A stretch of 64,000 nt of DNA from Spirodela intermedia (GCA_902729315.2 LR746267.1:7256424-7320423), one strand, 5' to 3'; shown: positions 47,172 to 61,900, counted from the first letter of the stretch. Program-made: numbers and translations. Notes: generated by a model not told the origin, from the letters alone.

Positions 47172-47660
47172 GCAGAAGGCCCAGTCGACTCTACCCCTCT
47201 ACTAACCTCCTGGCTCTGATGTACATAAACTCACTGCCCACTGGAAAATGTAATTTTTTTTCTCACATCTGGCGGGCTGTGCGCATGCTGTAGGCTATTT
47301 TTTCAGTCACAGAAGAGCGGGGCTAAAAAGGAAGGAGCCACACCAAAGAAAGCCAACAAGTAGGAAGGAGGAAGAGAGCGTATTGGTTGGAGAATGCTTG
47401 TGGAGTGAGTTTGTGCAGCTTCTCTCTCTCTCTCTCTCTCTCCTTTTCCTTCGGAGAGGTATGTGCTTTTGGATTTTTCTCATCTTCCATGCTTTCATAT
47501 TTTAAAAGCTGCGTCTTAACTGAGGGTGGATGGATCCCCCTTCCTAATCCCTTTATTTTCTTGACTTGTATGATTCCACTGAAATTATACAGTGGAGAGA
47601 CTGATAGTAGTTTTTTTTCGGTGGTGAATGCTCTTTCAATGTCTCATTTTTAGCATACCC

Positions 47661-47662
<2 letters not shown>

Positions 47663-47749
<87 letters not shown>

Positions 47750-47768
47750 TGTGTCTGTGTCTGTGTGT
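47663..47768. repeat. Long (GT)n microsatellite ending in GTGTCT units
   Basis: About 86 bases of pure GT are followed by GTCT-interrupted units. It is the longest simple repeat in the window, 490 bases after the PRAF stop. Confidence 0.97.
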
Positions 47769-48793
47769 TCTAAACACTTGATTTCCCCACGGGAAATTCA
47801 ACAACATTATCAGTAGCCCTAATCCAATCCAGAACCCAATGCTCGAGAGGGGACCGAAAGGCTCAACCTTTAGCTCTGCTAAATCCTAGGAGGAAACTTT
47901 TCAGGCAGCCTCATATGCAAAGTTACCTTGTGTGGCTTGTTCCCATGATGCGCCTTGGACTTGTTTCTTTTCTTTTAAGAAAACAGTTTGTGACATCTTC
48001 GCTGATGCATTATCACATTTCGCTGAAGGGCTTCAAAATTTTCTTAAAATGTGATTCCCGAAGGGAATTTATGTCAATGAAATGTCTGAAATTCTGTAGA
48101 TAAATTATATCATCAATATTTTTTTACTGTGAAAGCCTTATCTTTACTTCTCCACATGATTCCGAGCCACTGATTTTGTTTCACATCACCCAGGCACACT
48201 GAAGACCAACGATTCCCTGTTCTAGAGCAGATGGAAAATTACACTCAACTAGTAGGGAATATGATGTTAGATTAATTGAAAGAACAATAATATTGTGTGA
48301 TTGTGGAGATTAGAAATCTGGTGTGTCATCTTTCTATTCTCCGCTTTATTTCTCATGCTTCTGATTATATTATTTTCTGTATAAAAAGAAAATATTGATC
48401 AGGAACAACATGCATTATAGCTTTTCGCTTGATGACATTCTAGGTTTAAGAACATTGATTCTTTGTGAGCTTGTTTTGACAAAAGAGGAAGAGTTCGGTA
48501 GAACCCTAGATCTCGACAAACAACCATAACAGGAATACATAAGATAGATACTGAAATAGAAGATCCAATAGTAGAACATGTAGCTTGGGCTCCAAGAACC
48601 CTGGAGTTAGTGGGGACGTTTGAGTGGCCCCCCCTTCTCCTTCAGCTGTAGCTGACTTCAAACAACATTTGATACCTTTCTTCCCCTTACTACACAAACC
48701 CTAATACCTCTTTCTCTTTTATGGAGAAAAGACCTTGCTGCCCCTCATTATGTCCTTACTTGAAGGGTTGTTTGGTCCCTTTTGAGGGAAGGT

Positions 48794-48853
48794 GTTAGGC
48801 CCCTTGGGCCCATCTTCTATGACTTGGTAAGTTAGGCCCACTAGGGGCCTAAC
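48794..48853. repeat. Inverted repeat GTTAGGCCCC ... GGGGCCTAAC
   Basis: Perfect 10-base arms are separated by 40 bases, with further GGGCCC/TTAGGCCCA pieces between, immediately before the AT-rich island. Confidence 0.7.
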
Positions 48854-51387
48854 GATACACGTAAGAAAGTATAAGTTCAATGTAAAATATTTTGGTTTCT
48901 ATACAGTACGAAATTTTATTTACATGACATGTAAATATGGTTATTTAGGATAAATATCCCCACCACCATCCTCTCCTCTCCTCCCCTCTTTGATTTTCTC
49001 TCTCCCACACACAAATATATTATACTCTTCACACGGTGACTTTAGCTTTAGTAATCCAAAGTAGTTACATCATCTAGTCTAAAATTACTTTAGTATGACT
49101 AAGGTAAACTCATTTTTCTTGTTCACTACATGTTTACTAGTATGTTAACTAGTTAACAATATCACAACTTGTATTTGAGGAACTTAAGATAATACATTCT
49201 TATATCATTGATGTTATTGAATTGAGAATTAATTAACAATCATAAGCTCTTATTATACTATATTTTATAATTCAATAACTTGGGACATCAATCACATAAT
49301 TTTTATATTTAAGATTTCACTTATATCAAAAAGGGAGAGGCTTAATTCATCTGATTCTAAATCCTTACTAAATAAATTATTCTTTAAATGTATTAATTTA
49401 CTCTTTCAAATATAAGTCATATGATCTTCTTATATCATTAGGTATCAGATTAAGAAATGTTATAATGGTTCGACACACTACCTACATCTGATCATAATTA
49501 TTACTTATTGAGTCTAACTCTCTTTAAATTTCTTCAATAAATTTTCTTCTAGATTTATGACTTCAGGTAGCCAACAATTGATAAACAGGTTTGAGTACCT
49601 TTAATGATTAAGTAAAAATTCAATCACAAGTTTAACCCAGAACAAATATGAAATGTTTTATCATGATTTGTTTTTCAAAATACAATATTAACTTAAAATG
49701 TGTTCATATTTTAATAAAGAAGACAATGTTTGAGACTTGATTCTTGTTGTACTTTTCACTTTGAATATGTTGATAGATAATTGAAGATGCTGCAACTTTG
49801 AATAGATTGAGAAAGAGTGCTAGATACTTGGGATAATATTTCTTGACTAAGTGACTTCACATATTTTGACCACTTGGTAAGAACCTCATAATTTCTCACT
49901 AAATTTTATGTGGAAGCACTCAATATAAATATTTGAAGTTATAGAGGAGATAATAATGATTATTATATGATAGTTAGTAATTGAAAAGACAATATTTATA
50001 AGTAAATCACATACAAAACTCTTCTTGGATTTATACAATCTTTTAATTTCTCTAAAATAAATATTATGTAGAATGTCTTAGGAGCTAATACAATGACTTC
50101 AGTAGAAATTTTGATATTGTTAAGAGAAATCAATGCAATATGTTGTTAAGAAGCAAAGGATATATCTATTTTATGTAAGTTCAAATTAATCCAAATAAAA
50201 ACTTAATATCGTGAACATAGAGCTAATAATGTACGCTTGTTGAAGTAATAATTTAGCAATCAAAATTAATAAAGACAACCTCAAATAAGATGTAATCATC
50301 AAGTACCATCTTGAATCACAATCTCAATATAAAAAATCATAACTTTGATAATTTATAATATTTAAAGACAATTTTAAAAAAATAGTAATATTTGAAAATT
50401 CTATACCATAGAATGAACTATATGACTTCAATTATTTAATTTGATGTCATGTTCTTTCAAACATACTTATATAAATATGCTCACACACAATAAATAGAGT
50501 AAACTTTTGTACTCATAATCTAATTGATTTGATCACTCAATTTCTCACTATGATATTTATTATAAATAATGACGATTCTCACAGAAATATATAAAGTAAT
50601 GGTTTTTAATATTTATCATATAATATTGAGGCATTTACGAAATACTAATATCAGCAATGGTCAATGATGGCTTTAAATGAGTCTATTATAAAAAGGAGCA
50701 TATCAGTTTTAGAATGACCTAATGACACAAGGACACTCTAAGAGTTGATTGACAATTCGATTGAGCTTTTCCAGATCATGACTGTTTTTTCAGCTTTTCT
50801 ATGAGAAAGAATTTGCTAACAAGCAATATTCTTGATGCCATTTGGGAAGCACAAACTTTTCCAACGCAGATTTGATTAACACTCTGGATAATTTGATTCT
50901 TCAAATCTTTTGAGATGGATTATGGCTTGGATTTTGAGGAATCACCATCCATTTTTGGGCCACATCCTCCAAATCTTTGAACAATGGCCTGAGATTCTTT
51001 CTGACCCATTAATGAATCCTTTAGAGTTTGGTTGTTACATATGGTAACAACCACATTTTGGTAATTTAAGCAAAAAGCCCAACCGAACTTGGGCCACTCT
51101 TAGGCCGTCCACTTTCTCCTGAGGTTTAGCCCAGATAGCTAGAGGGGGTATCACAATAAAAAAAAACGTACTTATGAAATTAAAATAAATTTAAGGTTTT
51201 TCTGTGTTATGGAAACAATATGGGGGTGCTGTTTTAATTTAAACGCCGGTTTCGAATTAGGGTTTTAACGGCCAGGCAAGCAGCTTTAGTTTTCTTCCTC
51301 CTCCGGCGGCGGCTGCGAGCAAAGGCGGAGCTCGGCGCGAAGAGAGGGGAGGCGGCGGCGGCGGCGGCGGTTCCGGCTCGTGCAGTC

Positions 51388-52842
<1,455 letters not shown>

Positions 52843-52964
52843 TTGTCACTTAGCTTCCTGCCCCGAATTTTCCAGTTCTGCAAATGGGGGAAGTTTTTAT
52901 GCCGATTGTGGGATCTTCGTGAAAATTTCTTGGATCTTCGTTAGGCCGACGATAATCGACCTCC

Positions 52965-53444
52965 TTACCCTATTTGATGAAGCCATACTAAGAGGTCCGA
53001 CTGCTGAAACCCACGGTCGTCGCAGTAGCGGTCGGCGGCGGCGTCATCCACCGACACGCAGAAGTCTCCGACACCGCCTTCGCCGGCGTACTCCTCGGAG
53101 GCGTACACTGGTTGCTCCTCCGCCGCCGCCCCTCGGAAGCTGGCGCTCGGTGGGATGCCGAGCTCGTCGTCGGAGGCCTCGGCCAGCCGCCGCATGATTC
53201 CCTCCACGTCCTCTTCTCCGGCGTCCGATGGGGCGTCGAGGGACGGGCTGAGCTCATGCTGGAGGGCGGAGATGAGGGAGGAGAGTTCCCCCTCGCCGCC
53301 TTCGCCGTCGACGGCCTCCTCGAGGAGCAGGGAGAGTAGGCGCTGGTAAGAGGGCTTCTTCTGCGGCCGGTGGCGCTCGTCTACTCCTGTCTCCTCTCCT
53401 TCCGCATCCTCTCTGGGTCGTTTGGGATTCCCCTCCGCCTCCAT
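52965..53444 (-). CDS. Small acidic plant protein of unknown function
   Basis: Single exon of 159 residues. The start is the ATG at 53444 (MEAEGNPKRPREDAEGEE); the frame is open further upstream but only through a GA microsatellite, so that part is rejected. The N-terminus is charged and could carry a nuclear signal (NPKRPRED). A helical stretch follows (YQRLLSLLLEEAVDGEGGEG; LSSLISALQHELS), then an acidic middle (EEDVEGIMRRLAEASDDEL) and a short hydrophobic end (SDLLVWLHQIG). A TATAAA-type box lies about 97 bases upstream. I do not recognise a defined domain. GC-rich third positions and sense-strand coherence support a real gene, but it could still be a chance frame. Confidence 0.6.
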   Translation of the reverse strand: MEAEGNPKRPREDAEGEETGVDERHRPQKKPSYQRLLSLLLEEAVDGEGGEGELSSLISALQHELSPSLDAPSDAGEEDVEGIMRRLAEASDDELGIPPSASFRGAAAEEQPVYASEEYAGEGGVGDFCVSVDDAAADRYCDDRGFQQSDLLVWLHQIG

Positions 53445-53540
53445 CTTCACCAACCTTACAGAGAGAGAGAGAGAGAGAGAGCGACACAAACACATTCAAA
53501 GGCTAAGTAGCTGAGCTGATAACAAGGTGTGTGGGCAGGC

Positions 53541-53546
53541 TTTATA
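53541..53546 (-). promoter_or_regulatory. TATA box of the small acidic protein gene
   Basis: TATAAA on the minus strand, about 97-102 bases upstream of the ATG, with a GA/CT leader between them (53460-53481). Confidence 0.45.
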
Positions 53547-54827
53547 GGGTGTAGTCGTGTGAATGACGATGCTGGTGAACTAATGAGACGAGGGAGGACA
53601 TGGGCCAGGGAGATTGATAGAGAGAGAGAGAGACAGAGAGAGAGAGAGAGACAGAGGAGGGGGCGTTGAAGATGGACGAGAGGGCGAGTTAAGATTCTTA
53701 CACTCGTGGAACGGGAATCCTAAAAAACAGCTCCTCTGGATAGATACTCTGTAAGCTTTCACCCCCCTCCGCACCTCCCATATCCATCAACCAGCACAGA
53801 AGCTCAAACGACCCTTTTGACCAAGTTCGCCGCTTTGACCATTATTACTAAAGCAACTGGACGGTCGTGGCAACTCAGAGAGAATATTCGGTGGCGGTAG
53901 ATGGCGGAGGCGGCGCCGTATCCGGCGTGGGACCCATCCCTCTTCCCTCCTCTTCCGGTGAGAAACACGCAATGAAGGGTGAGATTTCGAAGCTATGTAG
54001 AATGAACAGTTGAGATGCTTTTGGACCCTACGTACAGGAAAGATGCCTTCAGTGCACAACTCAGCGCATCTTTCTAAAAAAAGATTTAAGCAGACAATAA
54101 ATGAATTCTCAGTTTGACCTTACTTTGATCAGAGCGGTCTTCCTGAGAACATCGCGACCGCTCAGCCCCAACTTTAGGAAAGCGCAGTCTAAGAGCAGCG
54201 GTAGTTCTCCGCCTCTTGATCTAGAGAGAGAGAGAGATCAAATGGGGAACGTTCTCGGTGAGGATGGATCTGGGTTTTACTTCTTCCTGCTCTAGATTAG
54301 TACCGTGTGTGAGGAGAGAGACCGTGATATATAGTTCAAATCTGCTATCAATGCATCCTACAAACGTAGAGGAAAGCGGATTGCACAGTCTGTCGACGCC
54401 CTCCATTAAAGGAGGGATGCTTGCGGTGCCACTTTATCCCGCTTCTCGGCATCTTTGAGGGCAACTGTACCTCTCTCTCTCTCTCTCTCGCTCTAGTTTG
54501 GTTGATGAGAGGAGTCTTTCGTCCCCACCTCGCCGTGGGTCCTCCTAGCTTCACAAAGCTGCCTCCTCTGGGGGAGATTTTTGAGGAGGGAAAGGCGGAC
54601 GGGATTCGATGACAGAGGAGTAAAGAAAACCACCTGCCCCTCTGAGAGCTGTGGGGGTGTTGGGTTCTCAAGCTCCCGCAGAGGAAACCCACCTACAGAT
54701 GCCGAGACATCTTTAGATAATGGGCAGAATGCGATGCGAGGGAAGCAAGAGATACAGAGAGACGGATTGACGTAGAGAATGATGACAAAAGTCAAATTCA
54801 TCCCTTCGCATACCCTTCTTCTGAGAG

Positions 54828-54862
<35 letters not shown>

Positions 54863-55299
54863 TTGAGAATTTGCCATACCTTTTCATTATGCATGGATGA
54901 TGAGAATCTAATGATGTAGAGCCAACTCCGGCGGGCTCGTGAACTGAACCCTTTAATCATTCAGCCACAGATGCTTAAGGGAACTCTTTTTAAACACAGA
55001 ATTTTCCTTTTCTTTGTAGTAGGTGCCGTGCCTTTAACATGATGGCGTTCTTTCTTCACCGAATCCGCAAGCCTGTGCTTCGAAACTCCTTCACGCAGAA
55101 AAAGCCTGAAAACGAGAGTTTCTAGGCCTCAGAGACACAGGGGATCAAGCTTTGGACATGCAAGTTGACCGTCCAAGTTCCAGCTGCAATGAAACCTCAA
55201 GTCAGAAAGACGGTCCAAACAGAGAGAGGAAGAAACCGTCTTTATCACTTCAACTTATTTCTTAAGCTACTCCAACCAAAGCCTACAACGAACAGTGCG

Positions 55300-56153
55300 C
55301 AAGAGGCCATCATTGACTACTGTTTGAAGGAGCTGTTAGTGCTATCCGTCGCACCACAGCTGCTCGCGGTAGGCTTTCTTGGCAGGGATTTAAAGGGCGT
55401 AGGTGTGGTGTTCTCGTAGGAAGCCTCGTGGTTAACGTGGAGAATGGAGTGCGTGGAGAGGACGTAGTTGTAGGATTCCACGACTGAGACGGAGACCTAG
55501 CGCGAGGGGTGGACTATGAACCCAATCATCGATTTCTTGCCGTAATCCACGGAGAGAGACTCCTGGAGAAGAGAGCCGAGGCCGGAGCCTGAGTTGCCAC
55601 CGACGGCGTACAAAACAGGAAACCCTTGCGGGCCCGTGTGGTTGTTGACGGGGTTCGGGATGCGAACGGGCACAGATCAATAGCCTCTTTCCCGATCACA
55701 AGTAGTGGCCGCACGCGAGGTTGATTACTGCATTCTCCTTGCCACAGTTTAGCTTCTCCGGGTATGAAAGTTGACGGTGGGCGCCGTTTCTGCGCCTCGT
55801 TCATCACGGTGCTCTCCAAGTCGACAAATACCTCTCGAGGCACATGCCTGATGGCGGATGTCTAGCTGGAGAAGGCTCTGAGAGAGTCATTGCCGCTTCT
55901 TACTGTCGTGCCGCTCGGAATTTGGCCTCGAGCTGCGTTAGCTGGAAAACAAGAGGATATAGGCCAAGAAAGTAGGGATCTACACAATTCAAATATAAAA
56001 CCAGAGGAATCGAGCGTTCGGAAGTGAACGAGTGGTCTGAATTCTCTCACGGAGAAAGATCAACGCTAGAAAAAAAGGACGAAAAAAAAGGAAGGCGGTG
56101 GATGGTGACCTGATTCCAGACGGGGCGGATCGAACAGATGCACACTCCCTCAG
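55300..56153 (-). pseudogene. Alpha-tubulin pseudogene (unprocessed, heavily decayed)
   Basis: On the minus strand the order of alpha-tubulin blocks is preserved. First comes LRECASVRSAPSGI (56153-56110, like MRECISIHIGQAGI), ending at a GT donor exactly where plant alpha-tubulin has its first intron. After an acceptor (TTTTCCAG, ending 55942) come a diverged loop, then RHVPREVFVDLEST (about 55810-55850), IGKEAIDLC (about 55681-55707), GFLF (near 55620), [24 protein letters not shown] (about 55526-55552), VVESYNYVLSTHSIL, KKAYREQL (55357-55380), TNSSFK and SMMAS (about 55302). The reading frame is broken by stops (after FSS, after HPSR, after SSFKQ), by a frameshift around GFLF/YAVGG, and by a large internal deletion before KKAYREQL. 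The start codon reads CTG. The retained intron indicates a DNA duplication, not a retrocopy. Confidence 0.87.
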
Positions 56154-57789
56154 GTGACTTAGTTGCCAGGGCTGATCTGTGGAGAGCAGCCATAGGATAG
56201 AGATCCAGAGATCTCGACGGAGAGCTAGACTGAGAGAGGGAGGACGAGCAGAGGCGGGGAAAGTTGCCGCAAGATGACTCTCAGAATAGACAGGGTCCGT
56301 CTCAACCATGGGGGGAAACGATCCCCTGATCCCCCACGATTTGAAAATCGAAATCGACGGTAGAGATTCAGGGAGGTGAAGACCGGGCTGGCTCGGGCTT
56401 TTAATGGGCCTAGAACGATCGAGAAGATCTGCACGGCGGACGGTGTCTGATCAGCCGACCGATTTCGTCCACGTCAAGTTCCGACATCTACTGACCCTGC
56501 GGTCACGTGACCCACGGGTTGTGGTCAGGCGATTAAAGTGGGAGAACAAGACGTGGCTCTGGCAGGGGGTGGTGACGGGAAGCAAAGGATGGGACGGCGT
56601 GGGGGGTCGTGTCCGTTCCCCAGGGCATGTGGGTCACCGCTCGCCACGTGACGCCGCCTCTCTCAGAGCCGTCCAATCGATCGCCCTCCCCCGGGATGCG
56701 TCGGCGGAATCCGACACGTCTGCAGTCCATTCACTTGTTTAATAGCACAACTTAAAATAAAAGTAAGAGCAATGTTCAGAAAGTAACGCCATAAAGTTGA
56801 GCGTGGGCGCAATCATATTCAAAATGGACGGTGATGGGCCGCTGACGGGAGGCGTAATAAGATAGACCACCCGTGGTGCAACCAAAATTCTCTTTCCTCC
56901 ACGTTGCCCCGCCCCGCCATATAACTAATTAATTAATTCCACGTAGCCACCACCTGATGACCTGGACTCTGCGCGGTGACGTCTACAGACAGTTCGGCGT
57001 GGTACTGGTCGAAAAGCGACGAGGAGGATCCCGGCCAACTACTTGCCACGTCCCAACACAACACAAAGAGGGAGAGAGAGATAAATATTTATTGTTTTTT
57101 TCCGGAGGAAATAAAGTTTTAATATAAAACGAGGGCATATTAGTAATACTGAAGGCTGACAGGCGAAGATAACAAGAAGATTTTCACAGTGCATGGATTT
57201 AAGAAAACCCCCCTCGAACAGCGGGAGGGTTCAGTCCCTTGGGTTCACCGCTGTCGTCACCTCCCCCTTGCGACATAAAACAACACTGCGCGGGGGCAGA
57301 GGCGTGGGAGCATATTCTGCGGTGACCCGAACCGAAGTAACCCTGGACCTAGACAATTAATTAGGTATTTTTATTAAGCCTAACTAGATACCTAAAATAA
57401 TTAAATACCTATTTGAACTCTAATTTTTAATATCCGCATTAAATAAATATAAACTTATAATTTCACCTTGGGAGCCAGCAATCCTAGCTACCCGAGCTAC
57501 CTTGACTCTTGCACAACGGCGTCGGTGCAGTCGTATCCTCGCCGTCGTTGAGATGCAAATCGACGGTATATGATGTATCAGCCTCTTCCGTTATTTGAGA
57601 TAATATCCTTTTTTCCATGTAAAAGGCACGTGGGGAGTGGGGACTGCGGACACGTCACCCTCCATCCTCTACACATGGTCGAATGGAGTTCTACGCGAGT
57701 AGATTCCCTACTTTCGGTCCGACTCTCTTGGAGCCACCCCGATTCACTTGGCTACATCCTGTTTGTTCAAGTGCGTCCTACCGAGATGG

Positions 57790-57824
<35 letters not shown>

Positions 57825-58911
57825 GAGTCACTTCATTGTACAGGCGGTGAAGCTTCTGCAGAGGTACTGCTGCCGCTGAGGTCCATGTGAAGAACCGGGG
57901 CCCACAAGCGGTCAGCTTTTCTCTGGAGGGGGGGGGGGGCTTAATTAAGCACGCATGCCGGGAGTGAGAGAGGCCTTATGCTCACCTGCGGTGTGGTAAC
58001 TGAATTATCGGGAACTTTCAGGAATATGCGGTTAATAGTAAATCTATGAGGGGTTTTCGAGATATCTGGAGGGGGAGAAAGTTTATTAGTTTCTAGAAGG
58101 AAAATGACAAGGCAGAGAGGGAAAGGAGAGGGGAAGGGTGATATCGTCCTTGCGCGGAAAATCATCGATACTGCCTCCCGGTTACGGTCACCGGGTCAGT
58201 TTCGCTGACCTGGTCACGAGTGTCCGCCATAAGCTGCCACCTCGGGAGCTTCCCAACCTCTGTCTGTCCACCCTCGACGGTGGTCACCGGCTCATCATTT
58301 GCTGCCACGAACCCCACCCCTCCCGGTAGTCTCCTCCCAGTGGACCCACTGTATCGGAATCGAAGTTCCCTGGGCGATCGGACGGAATTACCCTTAGGAT
58401 CGCCCATCATACCGGTGCCTTGCTCCCTCTCGCCCTCCGCGTGTAAACTCCTACTAGCCACATGCACAAATATTCTCCCTTTCTCTCTCTATTTTGTGTT
58501 CTGCAGCACCTCCCTGCGCTGTCTCCCGCTCTGTCTCTCTGTGACAACTTCTCCCACCTTGCTCTCTCTCTCACGGAGAGTAGGTAGTAAAGGTCGAGAG
58601 GGTCTGCAGATACCAATCGGTACTGTCAGAGCGCTTGCTTTCCTCTTTCGAAGAGTTCATCAGAGGAGAAAACGGAGGGGAGGGGAGGGGAGGGAGAAGG
58701 CGACGTTTGAGGTGAGGGGAGGCGAAGGGGGCTCCGATCCGAGGTCCCATGGAGGAACGGCAGCACTGGAGTACCTGATCTCGTTACATTTCCTGCCTGC
58801 TGGATACTCTCCCCATCTCTCCCTCTCTGCCTCTCTGCCTCTCTGTCTTCGACGAGGCTGGCGGGTGGGGTTGGCTGACGGGATTGATCAGTCTGGGTCT
58901 TCGGCAAACCG

Positions 58912-61900
58912 ATGGCGGACGCGGGGGACGCGAAGACTACTGCAATGGAGGCCGAGAAGAAGAAAGACCAGAGCCTGCCCTTCTACCAGCTCTTCTCCTT
59001 CGCCGACCGCCTCGATTGGTTGCTCATGGCTGGGGGAAGCCTCGGTGCCGTCATTCATGGGTCCGCCATGCCTGTTTTCTTCCTCCTCTTTGGCAACCTC
59101 GTCAATGGCTTCGGTAAGAATCAGCACGACCTCAGCAAGATGATCGAGGAGGTATCCAAGGTACACTCGCTGCAGCCACTGGCTTCTCGCCATAGCCGGC
59201 ACGACATCTTCTTCTCTTGCCGGAAATGCCTGCATCATTCGTTGCAATGCTCTCAGTTCTCTTCTTCTATCCTGCAGTACGCACTCTACTTCGTCTACCT
59301 GGGGCTCATAGTATGCATATCTTCCTACGCCGGTGAGTACTGCTCGCGCTGATTTGCCTACTCTATCCGTCACCTGATTTGCGTCTTTCGATTTGCTCTT
59401 TTTGCTCTAAATATTGAGATCTCACGGAGAGCTACCCAGTGACGAGATGTGACTGTGCCAACTTCGCCGCGGTGGGACGGGAGGGGGCGGGGGGGCGACG
59501 ACGTAAGGACGTTGACTAGTCTGTCCTCTCCGTTTATCTTGGTTCCCATCCCCGTTTCTCCCTCCGCCGCCCGCACACACACACCCTCTCTCTCTCTCTC
59601 CAACCCTATCCCGAGCCCCACGCAGCCTATCTTTTTCTTACATTGTCGCTATAGCAAAGACCTCGTGGAACTAAAAGCAATTAAATGGGCCGGGGCGAAG
59701 CGTCTGGTGCTCTGAGATCCGGGATTCAGCCGTGCTTTTTTTTTTCTTCTTCCTCATTCTCCCCACTATATTTCCGAGTCCCCATACCGTCTACGTCTAC
59801 AGCTTCGTCCCCAAGCGAATGGGCTCTTGCCGGATGTAGAGGATGATGTGCCCAAGATCTGTCGGTGTTCGGCAACGGTAGTGAAAGGTGACGTGACATT
59901 CTGATGGTCCCCTTGGCTTCTTGCAGAGATATCATGTTGGATGTACACCGGAGAGAGGCAGGTGATTGCTCTGCGAAAGCGGTTCTTGGAGGCCGTCCTA
60001 CGGCAGGATGTTGGGTTCTTCGACACAGACGCTCGCACCGGGGACATTGTGTTCAGCGTCTCCACAGACACTCTTCTTGTCCAGGATGCCATCAGCGAGA
60101 AGGTAAACTGGAAGCCGCATCCCCTCCTTGTGTACAATTTGGTGACGCAGTCGTCATGACGCTCCAGCTACCCTCAGGTCGGCAACTTCATCCACTATCT
60201 CTCGACATTCTTGGCTGGGCTGGTGGTGGGATTTGTTTCCGCGTGGCGTCTGGCCTTGCTTAGCGTGGCGGTGATCCCCGGTATAGCCTTCGCGGGAGGT
60301 CTATACGCCTACACTCTCACCAGCCTCACCTCCAAGAGTCGCGATTCCTACGCCAATGCCGGCATTATCGCCGAACAGGTGAGGTCACTTGGTTCTGAAC
60401 TTCGGCAGTTATTTTGTCAAAGAAATACAATTTCTCTCTTGGCGGCGAAAGCTAAAAGTAGAAAAAGGATCACCTTTAAGCTTCCTCAATGAACTGATAG
60501 AGTCTGGGCAGTGCCCATACTCATAGGTTGCGGTAACCATGGTCACCTCGGAAACGGTCGTCACTGATCCTCACCTCCCGAAGTAAATTATCATGGCCGT
60601 ACACACTGTTCCATGTGAGAAAAAATGGAAGCCGGTCGACGGCTGACGTTGGATGCGGAGGTTCTGTGAAGATATCATGGTTCATCTGTGAACCAAAGAT
60701 TTACAGGACGACGCCTTTAATGGGACCTCCCTCGTGCTTACGTCTGACATTTTGTTGTGGTGTTTCCTGGATTTATACTCTCAACTGTTACTGCATTTGT
60801 TTCTTTCCCGCTGTCTTAGTCATCTGGAGCAACTCGCAGATGTGGATTAAACTATTCGTTGTTGACTCCTTTAACCCGTCCACATCCATACTGCTCTCCT
60901 TGTCCTTTAAACCATATTAATCCGGGATGTGAATGTTCCTCGAATACATTGTTTATTAGAAGATTTACCATGCCCTTCCAAGCGATTATTGTTTCGACAT
61001 TCTAATTTTCTCAGTGGCACTTATTGGGAATAATAACCATAGACTTTTTTAGGGTTATTTTTTACGTCCTGATTCTTCACTCTTCCCCTTGTCGGAAAGT
61101 GGCAGAAAATAGAGGATTCTTTTCACTCAAATTTTGGCTAGGGTTTGTCAGCACAAGTTGAAACTATGCTTACATTAACTGTAGTAAAGATGAATAAATG
61201 AGGAGATGTAGTAAAAGCCTTGCATGGCCTCGGATAAAACATATGCAACCACGTTTGTACTGAAATCACTCTGTGAAACAGACCGGTTGAAAATACCTTT
61301 AAATATTACTTGTTAATATTCCATCATCTAAATTTGGTTCCAGAGTGAAATTGGAACATAACTGTAGTAGGTACTAATTATCTAGCAATTCGTGGATACT
61401 CTGGCCACTTATGGAATCAGCAAGCAATACTTCCTTTTTCAAATGAGAGGAGCGCTGAATAGTAACAATTAAAGTGTTTTCTTGGTTTGGAATGCAAAGT
61501 TTCTTGGGCTTTATACTTTTATGTCTTCCGATGAACTTCCAATGAACTTCCAATGAGTTTGATGATGGTATAATTAATTGATGTAAGCTTATCTGACTTG
61601 CATTGGCAGATAGTTTTAACCCTTAGTTGAGCTCATCTACACATTGAGTCTGTTTAAATGAAACAAACGCGTGCAGATTCTAGTCTTTGGATCGGAATCG
61701 TAGATGTTTTGGAAGATTTGTCGTTTATGACCTTTATGCCTTTTGATCTTTCTCTCGCCTTTCGTTGTGATTGGCTAACTGAAAAGTTACTTCATGCTTT
61801 ATAATAGGCAATTGCACAAGTTCGAACAGTGTACTCTTTTGTTGGGGAGTCCAAGTCCTTGGCTTCCTATTCGGAAGCAATACAAAACACATTGAAGCTC

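Larger units (their letters stand above)
47172..51387. other. 4.2-kb spacer with a long GT microsatellite and an AT-rich island
   Basis: The PRAF 3' UTR is followed by a CT tract near 47421-47442 and a GT microsatellite (47663-47768). An inverted repeat lies at 48794-48853. From about 48880 to 50640 the DNA is strongly AT-rich and carries no open frame above about 60 codons on either strand. 50700-51140 is mixed. No transposase, reverse transcriptase, LTR pair or target-site duplication was recognised. The last 180 bases (about 51200-51387) are the RPS9 promoter and leader, with a GGC-rich run. Confidence 0.6.
53445..58911. other. 5.5-kb spacer containing an alpha-tubulin relic
   Basis: GA/CT tracts occur at 53460-53481, 53619-53655, 54831-54858 and 57793-57821. 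The alpha-tubulin pseudogene lies at 55300-56153. 56400-57100 and 58140-58910 are GC-rich, and the latter is the ABCB19 promoter and leader, with CTCTGC repeats near 58817-58850. 57350-57470 is AT-rich. No other gene recognised. Confidence 0.6.

Noticed and set aside
47553-47816. Open frames encoding His-Thr or Cys-Val repeats
   Set aside because: Translation of the GT microsatellite.
48792-51155. Solo LTR with TG...CA ends
   Set aside because: TG and CA ends can be picked out, but no matching target-site duplication or primer-binding site was found.
58220-59143. 307-codon open frame on the plus strand
   Set aside because: It runs through the ABCB19 leader and its first exon in another frame; the ABCB19 frame is clearly the coding one.
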